Source of the DNA: Pseudomonas putida
GTDB taxonomy: Bacteria > Pseudomonadota > Gammaproteobacteria > Pseudomonadales > Pseudomonadaceae
Reading direction: 5' to 3'
Length of the DNA stretch: 64,000 bases
Assembly: GCF_016406145.1 (NCBI RefSeq)
Contig: NZ_CP066306.1
Location: 4,898,001-4,962,000 of the forward strand
This document shows positions 17,698 to 28,131 of this stretch, piece after piece (the first letter of the stretch is position 1; each line of letters opens with the position of its first letter). The position numbers were made by a program, and so were the translations under genes. The notes under the pieces were generated by a model. That model was not told the DNA's origin and did not search any database. It saw only the letters and a list, made by a program, of their open reading frames with translations.

Positions 17698-18521
17698 GGC
17701 AGGCGCCCCAGGGAAATACGTTCGTGGCCGCCCAGGTCCTTGCGGCTGGCCACCTCGATGAAGCCTTGCCCGGTCAGCAGCGCACGCACGGCAGGTGCCT
17801 GGTCGTAGCCGTGTTCGAGCAGCAGCCAGCCACCGGGCAGCAGATGCGCCGGCGCCTGGCCAACAATCAGCCGCAGGTCGTCCAGGCCATCGGCCCCGGC
17901 CACCAGTGCACTGCTGGGTTCGAAGCGCACATCACCGGCAGCCAGGTGCGGGTCTTCGGCAGCGATGTACGGCGGGTTGCTGAGGATCAGGTCGAAACGC
18001 TCCCCGTCCAAGGCACTGAACCAGTGGCTGGCGAGCACCTTGACGTTGCCCAGGCCCAAGCGCTGACGATTACGCTCAGCCAGCGCTACCGCTTCCTCGA
18101 CCCGGTCCAGTGCCGTGACCTGCCAAGCCGGGCATTCGCTGGCCAAGGCCAACGCTATCGCGCCGGTTCCAGTGCCCAGGTCGAGCACCTTGGCGGGCGT
18201 TGCAGGCTGCAACTCAAGCGCCGTCTCGACCAGAAGCTCGGTATCAGGGCGCGGAATCAACGTGTGGGGTGCCACTTCCAGGTCGAGTTTCCAGAAACCC
18301 TGTTGGCCCAGAATGTAGGCAACAGGCTCGCCGCTGCGGCGACGATGCAGGTAGCCCGCGTAGGTCTGCGCATCCTCGCTGCTGACGATACGCTCAGGCC
18401 ATGTGTGCAGGTAGCTGCGTGATTTGCCGATGGCCGCCGCCAGCAGCAGTTCGGCGTCCAGGCGTGCGGTGGGCGAATCCGGAAGTTGCGCGTTGCGCAG
18501 CAGGCTGGCAATGATGGTCAT
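17691..18521 (-). CDS. prmC: Peptide chain release factor N5-glutamine methyltransferase
   Basis: 276-residue SAM-dependent enzyme (HemK) that methylates the Gln of the GGQ motif in release factors. The SAM motif VLDLGTGTGAIALALA and the active-site motif ILSNPPYIAAEDPH are clear; the N-terminal helical domain is complete. It directly follows prfA, its substrate gene, with the start codon touching the prfA stop (18521). Confidence 0.96.
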   Translation of the reverse strand: MTIIASLLRNAQLPDSPTARLDAELLLAAAIGKSRSYLHTWPERIVSSEDAQTYAGYLHRRRSGEPVAYILGQQGFWKLDLEVAPHTLIPRPDTELLVETALELQPATPAKVLDLGTGTGAIALALASECPAWQVTALDRVEEAVALAERNRQRLGLGNVKVLASHWFSALDGERFDLILSNPPYIAAEDPHLAAGDVRFEPSSALVAGADGLDDLRLIVGQAPAHLLPGGWLLLEHGYDQAPAVRALLTGQGFIEVASRKDLGGHERISLGRLPC

Positions 18522-19603
18522 CAGTCCCCCAATGCCGCCAGCTGATCAGCCTGGTACTCGGCCAGCAACGGTTCGATCACAGCGTCCACACCCCCGGCCA
18601 GGATATCGTCGAGGGAATACAGGGTCAGGTTGATACGGTGATCGGTCACCCGCCCCTGTGGATAATTGTAGGTACGGATTCGTTCTGAGCGGTCGCCCGA
18701 ACCTACCAACAGTTTACGCTCACTGGCGATGGCGTTCTGCGCGGCGCTGGTCTGCATGTCATTGAGCTTGGCCGACAGCCAGGACATGGCTCGGGCCCGG
18801 TTCTTGTGCTGCGAACGCTCCTCCTGGCACTCCACCACGATGCCGGTAGGCAAGTGCGTGATACGGATGGCCGAGTCGGTCTTGTTGACGTGCTGACCAC
18901 CGGCGCCGGATGCGCGGTAGGTGTCCACGCGCAAATCAGCCGGATTGATCTCGATAGCCACTTGTTCATCCGGCTCCGGCAGTACCGCGACGGTGCACGC
19001 CGAGGTGTGGATACGGCCCTGCGATTCGGTTTCAGGCACCCGCTGCACGCGGTGCGCGCCAGACTCGAACTTGAGCTTGCCATAAACGCTGTCGCCTTCG
19101 ACGCGGGCGATGATCTCTTTATAGCCGCCGTGCTCGCCTTCGTTCTCGGAGAGAATCTCGAGGCGCCAGCCGCGCCGTTCGGCATAGCGCGAATACATGC
19201 GGAACAGATCGCCCGAGAAGATGGCCGCCTCGTCGCCGCCGGTGCCGGCGCGAATTTCGAGGAATACGTTGCGCCCGTCATTAGGGTCTTTGGGCAACAG
19301 CATGCGCTGCAGCTGCGACTCCAGCCCCACCAGCTGCTCCTTGGCTTCGCGCACTTCCTCCACGGCCATTTCGCGCATATCGGGGTCGGCGTCCTTGAGC
19401 AGCGCCTGGGCACCTTCGAGGTCGTCCTGCACCTTGCGCCACTCTTTATAGGCGCCGATCACCGGCTCCACTTCGGAGTATTCGCGAGAATAGGCGCGAA
19501 AGCGCGCCTGGTCGGAAATGACTTCGGCATCACCGAGCAAGGCGGTGAGTTCCTCGAAGCGGTCCTGGAGCGTGTCCAGTTTGTTCAGCAGCGACGCTTT
19601 CAT
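18521..19603 (-). CDS. prfA: Peptide chain release factor 1
   Basis: 360-residue RF1 that reads UAA/UAG. The GGQ loop ([13 protein letters not shown]) is at about residue 230 and the downstream codon-recognition domains are intact; the length is normal. The start overlaps the hemA stop by 4 bp (19600-19603), the conserved hemA-prfA-prmC arrangement. Confidence 0.97.
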   Translation of the reverse strand: MKASLLNKLDTLQDRFEELTALLGDAEVISDQARFRAYSREYSEVEPVIGAYKEWRKVQDDLEGAQALLKDADPDMREMAVEEVREAKEQLVGLESQLQRMLLPKDPNDGRNVFLEIRAGTGGDEAAIFSGDLFRMYSRYAERRGWRLEILSENEGEHGGYKEIIARVEGDSVYGKLKFESGAHRVQRVPETESQGRIHTSACTVAVLPEPDEQVAIEINPADLRVDTYRASGAGGQHVNKTDSAIRITHLPTGIVVECQEERSQHKNRARAMSWLSAKLNDMQTSAAQNAIASERKLLVGSGDRSERIRTYNYPQGRVTDHRINLTLYSLDDILAGGVDAVIEPLLAEYQADQLAALGD

Positions 19604-20877
19604 TGCAAGGATTTGTCCGTCGAGCCCTCGTTGAGGGCAAAGAGTTCCTGGGCCATGGCCAGCGCATCGAGGCGGCCCTCGGCCGAGAGCTTTTTCAGCT
19701 GCACGCTGGGCGCATGCAGGAGTTTGTTGGTCAGCCCCCGGGCCAGTTGCGCCAGTACGTCCTCGGGGTTGCCACCGTTGGCCAGCAGACGCTGGGCCTT
19801 TTGCAGTTCTTCGTCGCGCAGGCGCTCGCTTTGCTGGCGATAGGCGCGCAACACGTCGACCGCGGCCAGTTCGCGCAGACGCACCATGAAGTCTTCTGCG
19901 CCCACCGAGACCAGCTCTTCGGCCGCCTGGGCTGCGCCCTGGCGGCTCTTGAGGTTTTCCGCGACCACTTCGTGCAGGTCATCGACGGTATACAGGTACA
20001 CGTCGTCAAGTTCACCTACCTCTGGCTCGATGTCGCGCGGCACGGCGATGTCGACCATGAAGATCGGCTTGTGCCGGCGCTGCTTCAGCGCACTTTCCAC
20101 CGCGCCCTTGCCCAGGATGGGCAACTGGCTGGCGGTTGAGCTGATGACGATGTCGCTGTGCGCCAGCTCTTGTGGGATATCGGCCAGCAGCACCGCGTGA
20201 GCACCGAACTGCTCGGCCAGCAGGCTGGCCCGCTCCAGTGTCCGGTTGGCCACGACGATACGGCGCACGCCCTGCTCATGCAGGTGGCGGGCAACCAGGG
20301 TGATGGTTTCACCGGCGCCGATCAGCAGCGCCTGGCTACGGCCCAGGTCGCTGAAGATCTGCCGCGCCAGGCTGACCGCAGCAAACGCCACCGACACCGG
20401 GTTCTCGCCGATCGCGGTGTCGGTACGCACCTGTTTGGCCGCACTGAAGGTGGCCTGGAACAGGCGCCCAAGCAGCGGGCCGACGGTGCCAGCCTCGCGC
20501 GCCACGGCATAGGCCGACTTCATCTGGCCCAGGATCTGCGGTTCGCCAAGCACCAGCGAGTCGAGGCCCGAGGCCACCCGCATCATGTGCCTGACGGCAT
20601 CATGCTCTTCATGGATATAGGCGCTGGCCCGCAGTTCATCCAGGCTCAGGCGGTGATAATCGGCCAGCCACTGCAGGACCGCCTCGGCGGACAACTGATC
20701 CTGCTCTATATAGAGCTCGCTGCGGTTGCAGGTCGACAGGATCGCCGCTTCACGGCTGGCAGTCAGCCGGCAGAGCTGCTGCAGGGCGTCGACCAGCTGC
20801 TCTGGGGTAAACGCCACGCGCTCGCGTACGTCTACCGAGGCAGTCTTATGGTTGATACCAAGTGCAAGAAAGGCCAT
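19600..20877 (-). CDS. hemA: Glutamyl-tRNA reductase
   Basis: 425-residue enzyme making glutamate-1-semialdehyde, first committed step of C5 heme synthesis. The catalytic Cys is C50 in [17 protein letters not shown] domain motifs ([17 protein letters not shown]) and the C-terminal dimerisation helix are present. The N-terminal [16 protein letters not shown] start ([15 protein letters not shown]) is typical. It diverges from the TPR lipoprotein gene. Confidence 0.97.
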   Translation of the reverse strand: MAFLALGINHKTASVDVRERVAFTPEQLVDALQQLCRLTASREAAILSTCNRSELYIEQDQLSAEAVLQWLADYHRLSLDELRASAYIHEEHDAVRHMMRVASGLDSLVLGEPQILGQMKSAYAVAREAGTVGPLLGRLFQATFSAAKQVRTDTAIGENPVSVAFAAVSLARQIFSDLGRSQALLIGAGETITLVARHLHEQGVRRIVVANRTLERASLLAEQFGAHAVLLADIPQELAHSDIVISSTASQLPILGKGAVESALKQRRHKPIFMVDIAVPRDIEPEVGELDDVYLYTVDDLHEVVAENLKSRQGAAQAAEELVSVGAEDFMVRLRELAAVDVLRAYRQQSERLRDEELQKAQRLLANGGNPEDVLAQLARGLTNKLLHAPSVQLKKLSAEGRLDALAMAQELFALNEGSTDKSLQ

Positions 20878-21065
20878 GCAAGGTCGCTGGTTGTGACGAG
20901 AAGCCGATAATTGTCCTCTTTCGCAGGTTTTAGAACAACCACCGTTCGCTATTGTCCCTATATACCAAGAGCATCACTGTAAACCGCGACCTTCGCGTGT
21001 GGGTTTGCCCCCGCGCTTGTGTCATCATGCTCCGACCGCCGGTAAGTCCTTCTAAGCCTCTTTAT

Positions 21066-22787
21066 ATGAACAGACCCTACGCACTGCTGCTTGCCTTCGC
21101 CCTGCTCCAGGGCTGCCAGAGCCTGGCCCCGCAAAAGGCCGAGCCTCCCGTTGCCGAAGCCGGCAAGGCCGAGGCCGAGAAGCCCGTGGTGTATGGGTCG
21201 TTCAAGCAGGACACGCTCTACAGCCTGCTGGTGGCCGAACTGGCCGGCCAGCGCAACCGGTTTGATATCGCCTTGGCAAACTACACCGACCAGGCCGAAA
21301 AAACCCAGGACCCGGGCGTGTCCGAGCGTGCCTACCGCATAGCCGAATACCTCGGCGCCGACGAGCCGGCCCTGGACAGCGCTTTGATCTGGGCCCGCAA
21401 CGACCCGCAGAACCTCGACGCCCAGCGCGCCGCTGCCATCCAGCTGGCGCGGGCAGGCCGCTATGACGACTCCATGACTTATATGGAGAAGGTGCTGCAG
21501 GGCCAGGGCGATACGCACTTCGACTTCCTCGCCCTGTCGGCCGCAGAGACCGACCAGAGCACCCGCGACGGCCTGATGCAGAGTTTCGACCGCCTACTGG
21601 TCAAGTACCCCGACAACAGCCAGCTGGTGTTCGGCAAGGCCCTGCTGCTGAACCAGGACGGCAAAGCCGAAGAAGCCCTCGAACTGCTTGAAGCCCACCC
21701 GGCGCAGAATGGCGAGATAGCCCCGACCCTGCTTCGTGCCCGCCTGCTCCAGGCCCTGGACCGCGGCCCGGAAGCCCTGCCGCTGCTGCGCGGGGCGATC
21801 CGCGACAACCCGGAAGACAAGCGCCTGCGCCTGACCTATGCGCGCACCCTGGTCGAACAGGACCGCATCGCCGACGCCAAGGGCGAGTTCGTCAGCCTGG
21901 TCCAGCAATACCCCGATGACGACGAGCTGCGTTACTCGCTGGCGCTGGTGTGCCTGGAGAACAAGGACTGGGACGAAGCCGAGAGCTACCTGCGTGAGCT
22001 GATCGAGCGTGACAGCAACGTCGACGCCGCCCACTTGAACCTGGGCCGCATCGCCGAAGAACGCCACGACCCGGCCGGCGCCCTGCGCGAATACGCACTG
22101 GTCGGCCCGGGCCCGGATTACCTGCCGGCACAATTGCGTCAGGCCGATATCCTTATCGCCAACGGCCGTGGCACCGAGGCGTCCCGCCAGCTCGCCGAGG
22201 CGCGCGAGGCGCAGCCGGAGCTCGCCACCCAGCTGTACCTGATCGAGTCGGAAAGCTACAGCAACAACAACAAGGACGCCCAAGCCAACCAGGTGCTGCA
22301 ACAGGCCATTCAGCGCTACCCGGACGACCTCAACCTGCTTTACACCCGCGCCATGCTGGCCGAAAAGCGTGACGACCTGCCGCAAATGGAAAAAGACCTG
22401 CGCGCCATCATCGCCCGCGAACCGGAAAACGCCATGGCGCTGAACGCCCTGGGCTATACCTTGGCTGACCGCACGACCCGTTACGGTGAAGCCAAGGCCC
22501 TGATCGAAAAGGCCTATCAGCTGACCCCGGACGACCCGGCAATCCTCGACAGCATGGGCTGGGTCGCCTATCGCCTGGGCAACCTCGAAGAGGCCGAGCG
22601 TTACCTGCGCCAGGCCCTGGAGCGCTTCCCCGACCATGAAGTGGCTGCTCACCTGGGTGAGGTTCTGTGGGCCAACGGCAAGCGCCGTGAAGCTCGCCAG
22701 GTATGGGCCAAGGCCTTCGAGGCCCAGCCCGACAGCCCTATCCTGCGCAAGACCGTCTTGCGCCTGACCGGATCCGAGACCCTTTAA
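21066..22787 (+). CDS. TPR-repeat lipoprotein (PA4667-like)
   Basis: 573-residue lipoprotein: [17 protein letters not shown] is a signal sequence ending in a lipobox with Cys17. The rest consists of many TPR units, for example [19 protein letters not shown] and [20 protein letters not shown], predicting a superhelical scaffold for protein binding on the inner face of the outer membrane. The frame is open upstream to 20952, but the signal peptide places the start at 21066; its RBS is weak. It lies directly before lolB, as in P. aeruginosa, though a role in lipoprotein handling is not proven. Confidence 0.85.
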   Translation: MNRPYALLLAFALLQGCQSLAPQKAEPPVAEAGKAEAEKPVVYGSFKQDTLYSLLVAELAGQRNRFDIALANYTDQAEKTQDPGVSERAYRIAEYLGADEPALDSALIWARNDPQNLDAQRAAAIQLARAGRYDDSMTYMEKVLQGQGDTHFDFLALSAAETDQSTRDGLMQSFDRLLVKYPDNSQLVFGKALLLNQDGKAEEALELLEAHPAQNGEIAPTLLRARLLQALDRGPEALPLLRGAIRDNPEDKRLRLTYARTLVEQDRIADAKGEFVSLVQQYPDDDELRYSLALVCLENKDWDEAESYLRELIERDSNVDAAHLNLGRIAEERHDPAGALREYALVGPGPDYLPAQLRQADILIANGRGTEASRQLAEAREAQPELATQLYLIESESYSNNNKDAQANQVLQQAIQRYPDDLNLLYTRAMLAEKRDDLPQMEKDLRAIIAREPENAMALNALGYTLADRTTRYGEAKALIEKAYQLTPDDPAILDSMGWVAYRLGNLEEAERYLRQALERFPDHEVAAHLGEVLWANGKRREARQVWAKAFEAQPDSPILRKTVLRLTGSETL

Positions 22788-22791
22788 CGCC

Positions 22792-23409
22792 ATGTTTTTG
22801 CGCCATTGCATCACCTTCACCCTGATCGCCCTGCTGGCCGGCTGTGCCGGCTTCGGTAGCCGCGAGGCCCTGCAGGGCCACGGCGACCCACAGCAGTGGC
22901 GCGCCCATAAAGAGCAACTGAGCAGCCTTGACGGCTGGCAGATCAACGGCAAGGTCGGCATCCGCGCCCCGCGCGACTCCGGCAGTGGCACGCTGTTCTG
23001 GTTGCAGCGCCAGGACTATTACGACATCCGCCTGGCCGGCCCGCTGGGCCGAGGCGCTGCACGCCTGACCGGCCGCCCCGGCGGTGTGGTACTGGAAGTG
23101 GCCAATCAGGGCCGCTACGAAGCGGCCAGCCCAGAAGCGTTGCTGGAAGAACAGCTGGGCTGGCAATTGCCGGTGTCGCACCTGGTCTGGTGGGTGCGCG
23201 GCCTGCCTGCCCCCGACAGCAAGAGCAAGCTGACCCTCGATGGCGACAGCCGCCTGGCCAGCCTCGACCAGGACGGCTGGCAGGTGCAGTACCTGAGCTA
23301 CACCGAACAGAACGGCTACTGGCTGCCCGAGCGCCTGAAGCTGCACGGCAAGGACCTCGACGTGACCCTGGTGGTCAAGGACTGGCAGCCGCGCCAGCTG
23401 GGGCACTGA
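22792..23409 (+). CDS. lolB: Outer-membrane lipoprotein receptor LolB
   Basis: 205-residue lipoprotein that accepts lipoproteins from LolA and inserts them in the outer membrane. Signal peptide ends in LLAGC with Cys18. The body has the LolB pattern: [56 protein letters not shown]. It starts 4 bp after the TPR gene and is followed by ispE at 3 bp, the conserved lolB-ispE order. Confidence 0.94.
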   Translation: MFLRHCITFTLIALLAGCAGFGSREALQGHGDPQQWRAHKEQLSSLDGWQINGKVGIRAPRDSGSGTLFWLQRQDYYDIRLAGPLGRGAARLTGRPGGVVLEVANQGRYEAASPEALLEEQLGWQLPVSHLVWWVRGLPAPDSKSKLTLDGDSRLASLDQDGWQVQYLSYTEQNGYWLPERLKLHGKDLDVTLVVKDWQPRQLGH

Positions 23410-23412
23410 CCG

Positions 23413-24273
23413 ATGCACAGGCTCACCCTGCCCGCCCCGGCCAAGCTCAACCTGTGGCTGCACATCATCGGCCGCCGCCCGGATGGTTACCATGAGCTGG
23501 AGACCGTCTTCCAGTTCCTCGATCACGGCGACGAGCTGACCTTCGCATTGCGTGAAGACGGCGCTATCCGCCTGCACACCGAAATCGAAGCGGTGCCCCA
23601 CGACAGCAACCTGATCGTGCGCGCCGCACGTAGGTTGCAGGAACAGTCCGGCACCGGCCTTGGCGCCGACATCTGGCTGACCAAGGTGCTGCCCATGGGC
23701 GGCGGCATCGGTGGCGGAAGCTCGGATGCAGCGACCACACTGCTGGCGCTGGCGCACTTGTGGCAACTGGATTGGGATGAGGATCGCCTGGCTGCCCTGG
23801 GCCTGACACTGGGTGCCGACGTGCCGGTGTTCGTGCGTGGCCATGCAGCATTCGCCCAAGGAGTGGGTGAGCAACTGACGCCGGTCGACCCGGCCGAACC
23901 CTGGTACGTCGTGCTGGTGCCGCAAGTGTCTGTCAGCACAGTAGAAATTTTTTCACATCCACAGTTGACACGTGATTCCCTCCCCCTTAAGATGCGCCCC
24001 GTTCCCGAGGGAAACAGTCGAAATGACTGCCAACCGGTGGTAGAGCAGAGTTACCCGGAAGTTCGCAACGCGTTGAATTCACTGGGTAAATTCACTGAAG
24101 CTCGATTAACCGGCACTGGAAGTTGTGTGTTTGGGGCCTTCCCAAGCAAAGCCGAAGCTGATAAAGTTCTGGCCCTTCTTTCAGCGACCCAAACAGGGTT
24201 TGTGGCGAAAGGAAGCAATGTTTCGATGTTGCATCGCAAGCTGCAAAGTCTGGTCAAGAAGTCGAGTGCCTAG
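23413..24273 (+). CDS. ispE: 4-diphosphocytidyl-2-C-methyl-D-erythritol kinase
   Basis: 286-residue GHMP kinase of the MEP isoprenoid pathway. N-terminal [25 protein letters not shown] and the ATP loop [14 protein letters not shown] are diagnostic. The last third (from about 23935) has visibly more A/T and less G/C-biased third positions than the rest, coinciding with a promoter-like element at 23965-23993, yet the protein stays in the family to its end. tRNA-Gln and prs follow. Confidence 0.95.
   Translation: MHRLTLPAPAKLNLWLHIIGRRPDGYHELETVFQFLDHGDELTFALREDGAIRLHTEIEAVPHDSNLIVRAARRLQEQSGTGLGADIWLTKVLPMGGGIGGGSSDAATTLLALAHLWQLDWDEDRLAALGLTLGADVPVFVRGHAAFAQGVGEQLTPVDPAEPWYVVLVPQVSVSTVEIFSHPQLTRDSLPLKMRPVPEGNSRNDCQPVVEQSYPEVRNALNSLGKFTEARLTGTGSCVFGAFPSKAEADKVLALLSATQTGFVAKGSNVSMLHRKLQSLVKKSSA
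23965..23993 (+). promoter_or_regulatory. Probable sigma-70 promoter inside ispE for tRNA-Gln/prs
   Basis: TTGACA (23965-23970) is a perfect -35, followed by a 17-bp spacer and TAAGAT (23988-23993, 4 of 6 matches to the -10). It lies in the ispE coding region about 300 bp before tRNA-Gln. No good -10 is seen immediately before the tRNA, so a longer precursor transcript is plausible. Confidence 0.5.
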
Positions 24274-24292
24274 CGCTCGCAGCAAGAGATAC

Positions 24293-24367
24293 AGGGGCGT
24301 CGCCAAGCGGTAAGGCAGCAGGTTTTGATCCTGCCATGCGTTGGTTCGAATCCAGCCGCCCCTGCCA
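24293..24367 (+). tRNA. tRNA-Gln (anticodon TTG)
   Basis: 75 nt including an encoded CCA. The acceptor stem AGGGGCG pairs with CGCCCCT; the anticodon stem GCAGG/CCTGC carries loop TTTTGAT, giving anticodon TTG (reads CAA/CAG). The T arm contains GGTTCGAATCC. It lies between ispE and prs, the conserved pseudomonad position. Confidence 0.96.
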
Positions 24368-24415
24368 TTTTCCTTATACTCATCCAGGTATACCCTCAGC
24401 CTCCAGGTACTGCGC

Positions 24416-25357
24416 GTGTCCAAGATGATGGTCTTTACGGGGAACGCTAACCCCGATCTGGCTCGGCGTGTCGTACGTCAGCTGCATATCCCTCTCGGTG
24501 ACGTCTCTGTCGGTAAATTCTCCGACGGTGAGATCAGCACTGAGATCAATGAAAATGTCCGCGGTAAAGACGTCTTCATTATTCAGCCGACATGTGCCCC
24601 GACCAACGATAACCTGATGGAACTGGTAGTGATGGCCGACGCCTTCCGCCGCTCCTCAGCATCCCGAATCACCGCCGTGATTCCTTACTTCGGATACGCC
24701 CGCCAGGACCGCCGTCCGCGTTCGGCACGTGTAGCCATCAGCGCCAAAGTCGTCGCTGACATGCTCACTGTCGTGGGTATCGACCGTGTTCTCACCGTCG
24801 ACCTGCACGCTGACCAGATCCAGGGTTTCTTCGATATCCCAGTCGACAACATCTACGGCTCGCCCGTACTGGTCGACGATATCGAAGACCAGCGTTTCGA
24901 GAACCTGATGATCGTCTCCCCGGACATCGGTGGTGTCGTGCGCGCACGTGCCGTCGCCAAGTCCCTGGGTGTCGACCTGGGTATCATCGACAAACGCCGT
25001 GAAAAGGCCAACCACTCCGAAGTCATGCACATCATCGGCGACGTCGAAGGGCGCACTTGCATCCTGGTAGACGACATGGTCGATACCGCCGGCACCCTGT
25101 GCCATGCGGCCAAGGCACTGAAAGAACACGGCGCTGCCAAGGTTTATGCCTACTGCACGCACCCTGTCCTCTCGGGCCGTGCGATCGAGAACATCGAGAA
25201 GTCGGTACTGGACGAGCTGGTGGTGACCAACACCGTTCCGCTGTCCGCCGCTGCTCAAGCCTGTGACCGTATCCGCCAGCTGGATATCGCACCGGTAGTC
25301 GCTGAGGCGGTGCGCCGCATCAGCAATGAAGAATCGATCAGTGCGATGTTCCGCTAA
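24416..25357 (+). CDS. prs: Ribose-phosphate pyrophosphokinase
   Basis: 313-residue enzyme making PRPP from ribose 5-phosphate and ATP, the substrate used by hpt and upp elsewhere in this window. The GTG start at 24416 gives (V/M)[17 protein letters not shown], the usual Pseudomonas N-terminus and length; a longer frame running into the tRNA is rejected. Motifs: FGYARQDRR, the PRPP/ribose loop [13 protein letters not shown] and the flexible loop DKRREKAN. Followed by a strong terminator. Confidence 0.97.
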   Translation: MSKMMVFTGNANPDLARRVVRQLHIPLGDVSVGKFSDGEISTEINENVRGKDVFIIQPTCAPTNDNLMELVVMADAFRRSSASRITAVIPYFGYARQDRRPRSARVAISAKVVADMLTVVGIDRVLTVDLHADQIQGFFDIPVDNIYGSPVLVDDIEDQRFENLMIVSPDIGGVVRARAVAKSLGVDLGIIDKRREKANHSEVMHIIGDVEGRTCILVDDMVDTAGTLCHAAKALKEHGAAKVYAYCTHPVLSGRAIENIEKSVLDELVVTNTVPLSAAAQACDRIRQLDIAPVVAEAVRRISNEESISAMFR

Positions 25358-25381
25358 GCGGAATACGTGTTGATATGAAGC

Positions 25382-25417
25382 GCCCCGCCCCAGCATGTGT
25401 TGGGGCGGGGCTTTTTT
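25382..25417 (+). terminator. Intrinsic terminator after prs
   Basis: Perfect 11-bp GC stem GCCCCGCCCCA (25382-25392) with TGGGGCGGGGC (25401-25411), 8-nt loop, then TTTTTT (25412-25417). Confidence 0.93.
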
Positions 25418-25475
25418 GCCATCCCCGTTGGCGCTGGTCGCAAACGCCCTCGGGGGGCTATTTTGGAGAAACAAA

Positions 25476-26072
25476 ATGACTGATTTCACTCTGAACGCCC
25501 AAGTGCGTAGTGACCTGGGGAAAGGTGCGAGCCGCCGCCTGCGTCACTCGCTGAACATCCCGGCCGTTGTATACGGTGGCGATAAAGAAGCTCAATCCCT
25601 GACCATCGTGGCCAAGGAAATCGCCAAGCTGTTCGAAAACGAAGCTGCCTTCAGCCACGTTATCGAGCTGAACGTCGACGGCGCCAAGCAGAACGTCGTA
25701 GTCAAGGCCATGCAGCGCCACCCGGCCAAAGGCTTCATCATGCACGCCGACTTCGTTCGCGTCGTTGCTGGCCAGAAGCTGACCGCTGTTGTTCCAGTGC
25801 ACTTCATCAACGAAGAAGCCCCGGTCAAGAAAGGCGGCGAGATCTCGCACGTTGAATCGCAGATCGAAGTTTCCTGCGAAGCCAAAGACCTGCCTGAGTT
25901 CATCGAAGTCGACCTGGGCAATGCTGAAATCGGCACCATCATCCACCTGTCGGACCTGAAAGCTCCGAAAGGCGTAGAGTTCGTCGCTCTGGCCCACGGT
26001 GATGACAAAGCTGTTGCCAACGTTCACGCTCCACGCGTTGCTCCAGAAGCTGAAGAAGGCGCCGCTGAGTAA
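25476..26072 (+). CDS. rplY: 50S ribosomal protein L25 (Ctc/TL5 form)
   Basis: 198-residue long-form L25: an N-terminal 5S-rRNA-binding L25 domain ([32 protein letters not shown]) followed by the CTC/TL5 C-terminal beta domain. ATG 25476 has GGAG 7 nt upstream. It lies between prs and pth as in most gammaproteobacteria. The C-terminus is acidic and Ala/Glu-rich. Confidence 0.95.
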   Translation: MTDFTLNAQVRSDLGKGASRRLRHSLNIPAVVYGGDKEAQSLTIVAKEIAKLFENEAAFSHVIELNVDGAKQNVVVKAMQRHPAKGFIMHADFVRVVAGQKLTAVVPVHFINEEAPVKKGGEISHVESQIEVSCEAKDLPEFIEVDLGNAEIGTIIHLSDLKAPKGVEFVALAHGDDKAVANVHAPRVAPEAEEGAAE

Positions 26073-26148
26073 TCCACTCGCGCGCCGGTGTTGATCGGGT
26101 TACAGTGCCGCGCACCGTAACCCACCAACTCCAAGGAAGAGCCCCTAC

Positions 26149-26733
26149 GTGACCGCCATCCAGTTGATCGTCGGCCTGGGTAACCCCGGCCCCGAATACG
26201 AACAGACCCGGCATAACGCAGGGGCTCTTTTCGTTGAACGCATTGCCAGCGCCCAGCGCGTCTCCTTGACCGCTGACCGCAAGTATTTCGGCCTGACGGC
26301 TAAATTCAGCCATCAGGGCAACGATGTTCGTCTGCTCATCCCCACCACCTACATGAACCGTAGCGGCCAGTCCGTGGCGGCATTGGCCAATTTCTTCCGC
26401 ATCAAGCCGGAAGCGATCCTGGTGGCGCATGACGAACTCGACCTGCCTCCAGGCGTCGCCAAGCTCAAGCGCGGCGGTGGCCATGGTGGGCACAACGGCC
26501 TGCGCGACATCATCGCGCAGCTCGGCAACCAGAACGACTTCCACCGCCTGCGGCTTGGCATCGGCCACCCGGGTGACGCCAAACTGGTTTCCAACTTCGT
26601 CCTGGGCCGCGCGCCGCGCGCCGAGCAGGAGAAGCTCGACGCCAGCATCGATTTTGCCCTCGGCGTGCTGCCGGACGTGCTTGCCGGCGATTTCGCCAAG
26701 GCAATGCGCGAGCTGCACAGCCAGAAGGCCTGA
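26149..26733 (+). CDS. pth: Peptidyl-tRNA hydrolase
   Basis: 194-residue enzyme recycling peptidyl-tRNA. N-terminal [22 protein letters not shown] contains the catalytic His (HN) at about residue 24 in the usual position; [12 protein letters not shown] and HDELDLPPG are also present. Translation begins at GTG 26149, with AAGGAAG in the leader. It directly precedes ychF, the conserved pair. Confidence 0.96.
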
Positions 26734-26755
26734 TTTCCTAGAGAGGGGAATACCC

Positions 26756-27856
26756 ATGGGTTTCAATTGCGGCATCGTCGGCCTGCCCAACGTCGGCAAG
26801 TCCACCCTGTTCAACGCCCTGACCAAGTCTGGCATCGCGGCGGAGAACTTCCCTTTCTGCACCATCGAGCCGAACAGCGGCATCGTGCCGATGCCCGACG
26901 CGCGCCTGGCTGCGCTGGCGGAAATCGTCAAGCCTAATCGCATCCTGCCGACCACCATGGAGTTCGTCGACATCGCCGGCCTGGTGGCCGGCGCCTCGAA
27001 AGGTGAAGGCCTGGGCAACAAGTTCCTCGCCAACATCCGCGAGACCGACGCCATCGCCCACGTGGTGCGCTGCTTCGAAGACGAAAACGTGATCCACGTT
27101 TCCAACAGCGTCGACCCCAAGCGCGACATCGAGATCATCGACCTGGAGCTTATCTTCGCTGACCTGGACAGCTGCGAGAAGCAACTGCAGAAGGTCACCC
27201 GCAACGCCAAGGGCGGCGACAAGGAAGCCCTGGCGCAAAAGGCAATCCTGGAAAAGCTGATCCCGCACTTCACCGAAGGCAAGCCGGCACGCAGCCTGAT
27301 GAAGAACATGGCCGACGACGAGAAAGCCGTCATCCGTGGCTTCCACCTGCTGACCAGCAAGCCGGTGATGTACATCGCCAACGTGGCTGAAGACGGCTTC
27401 GACAACAACCCGCACCTGGACGTGGTCAAAGCCATTGCCGAAGAAGAAGGCGCGGTCGTGGTGCCGGTGTGCAACAAGATCGAAGCCGAGATCGCCGAAC
27501 TGGACGACGGTGAAGAGAAGGACATGTTCCTCGAGGCCCTGGGCCTGGAAGAGCCTGGCCTGAATCGCGTGATCCGCGCCGGTTACGAGCTGCTCAACCT
27601 GCAGACCTACTTCACTGCCGGCGTGCAGGAAGTGCGTGCCTGGACCGTACGCGTCGGTGCCACCGCACCTCAGGCAGCAGGTGTGATCCACACCGACTTC
27701 GAAAAAGGCTTCATCCGCGCTGAAGTGGTGGCCTATGACGACTTCATCCAGTTCAAGGGTGAAGGCGGTGCCAAGGAAGCCGGTAAGTGGCGTCTGGAAG
27801 GCAAGGACTACATTGTCAAAGACGGCGATGTCATGCACTTCCGCTTCAACGTCTGA
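26756..27856 (+). CDS. ychF: Ribosome-binding ATPase YchF (OLA1 family)
   Basis: 366-residue P-loop ATPase of the Obg group. The G1 motif GLPNVGKST (residues 8-16) and the G3 region [17 protein letters not shown] are clear, along with the C-terminal TGS domain ([20 protein letters not shown]). The family prefers ATP over GTP and acts in translation and stress, negatively affecting oxidative stress defence in E. coli. ATG 26756 has GGGG/GAGG leader. Followed by a strong terminator. Confidence 0.96.
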   Translation: MGFNCGIVGLPNVGKSTLFNALTKSGIAAENFPFCTIEPNSGIVPMPDARLAALAEIVKPNRILPTTMEFVDIAGLVAGASKGEGLGNKFLANIRETDAIAHVVRCFEDENVIHVSNSVDPKRDIEIIDLELIFADLDSCEKQLQKVTRNAKGGDKEALAQKAILEKLIPHFTEGKPARSLMKNMADDEKAVIRGFHLLTSKPVMYIANVAEDGFDNNPHLDVVKAIAEEEGAVVVPVCNKIEAEIAELDDGEEKDMFLEALGLEEPGLNRVIRAGYELLNLQTYFTAGVQEVRAWTVRVGATAPQAAGVIHTDFEKGFIRAEVVAYDDFIQFKGEGGAKEAGKWRLEGKDYIVKDGDVMHFRFNV

Positions 27857-27891
27857 GTTGTAAGCACGGGCCTGAAACGGGCCGAGTGAAA

Positions 27892-27925
27892 AACCCTTGA
27901 AGCCTCGCGGCTCAAGGGTTTTTTT
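27892..27925 (+). terminator. Intrinsic terminator after ychF
   Basis: AACCCTTGA (27892-27900) pairs with TCAAGGGTT (27912-27920) around an 11-nt loop that can itself fold (AGCC/GGCT), followed by TTTTT. Confidence 0.9.
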
Positions 27926-28131
27926 GTTGTTCACAGGGCGTTGGTGATACGCCTGGGCGGATGCGTGGATTGCTGTGGCCTGCACGGGACAATTCCCAAG
28001 CTATCTTGAATTGAAGCATTTGGTTTCAAGTTGGTAATTGGCTTACGTCTGGGGGGCTGCCGCAGTAGCGCCCATTCGGGCCAGCCCGCTAAAAAGCACG
28101 TTCATGCGTCCTCCGCCCTGGAGCCCCCACC

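Noticed and set aside
21594..22991. 465-codon frame antisense to the TPR lipoprotein and lolB
   Set aside because: Spans two well-supported genes; no domain or RBS; composition typical of antisense shadows.
24341..24415. Longer N-terminus for Prs beginning inside tRNA-Gln
   Set aside because: The extension overlaps the tRNA and lacks an RBS; the GTG at 24416 gives the family's standard N-terminus and length.
25939..27525. 528-codon frame antisense to rplY, pth and ychF
   Set aside because: Crosses three conserved essential genes and has no recognisable protein features.
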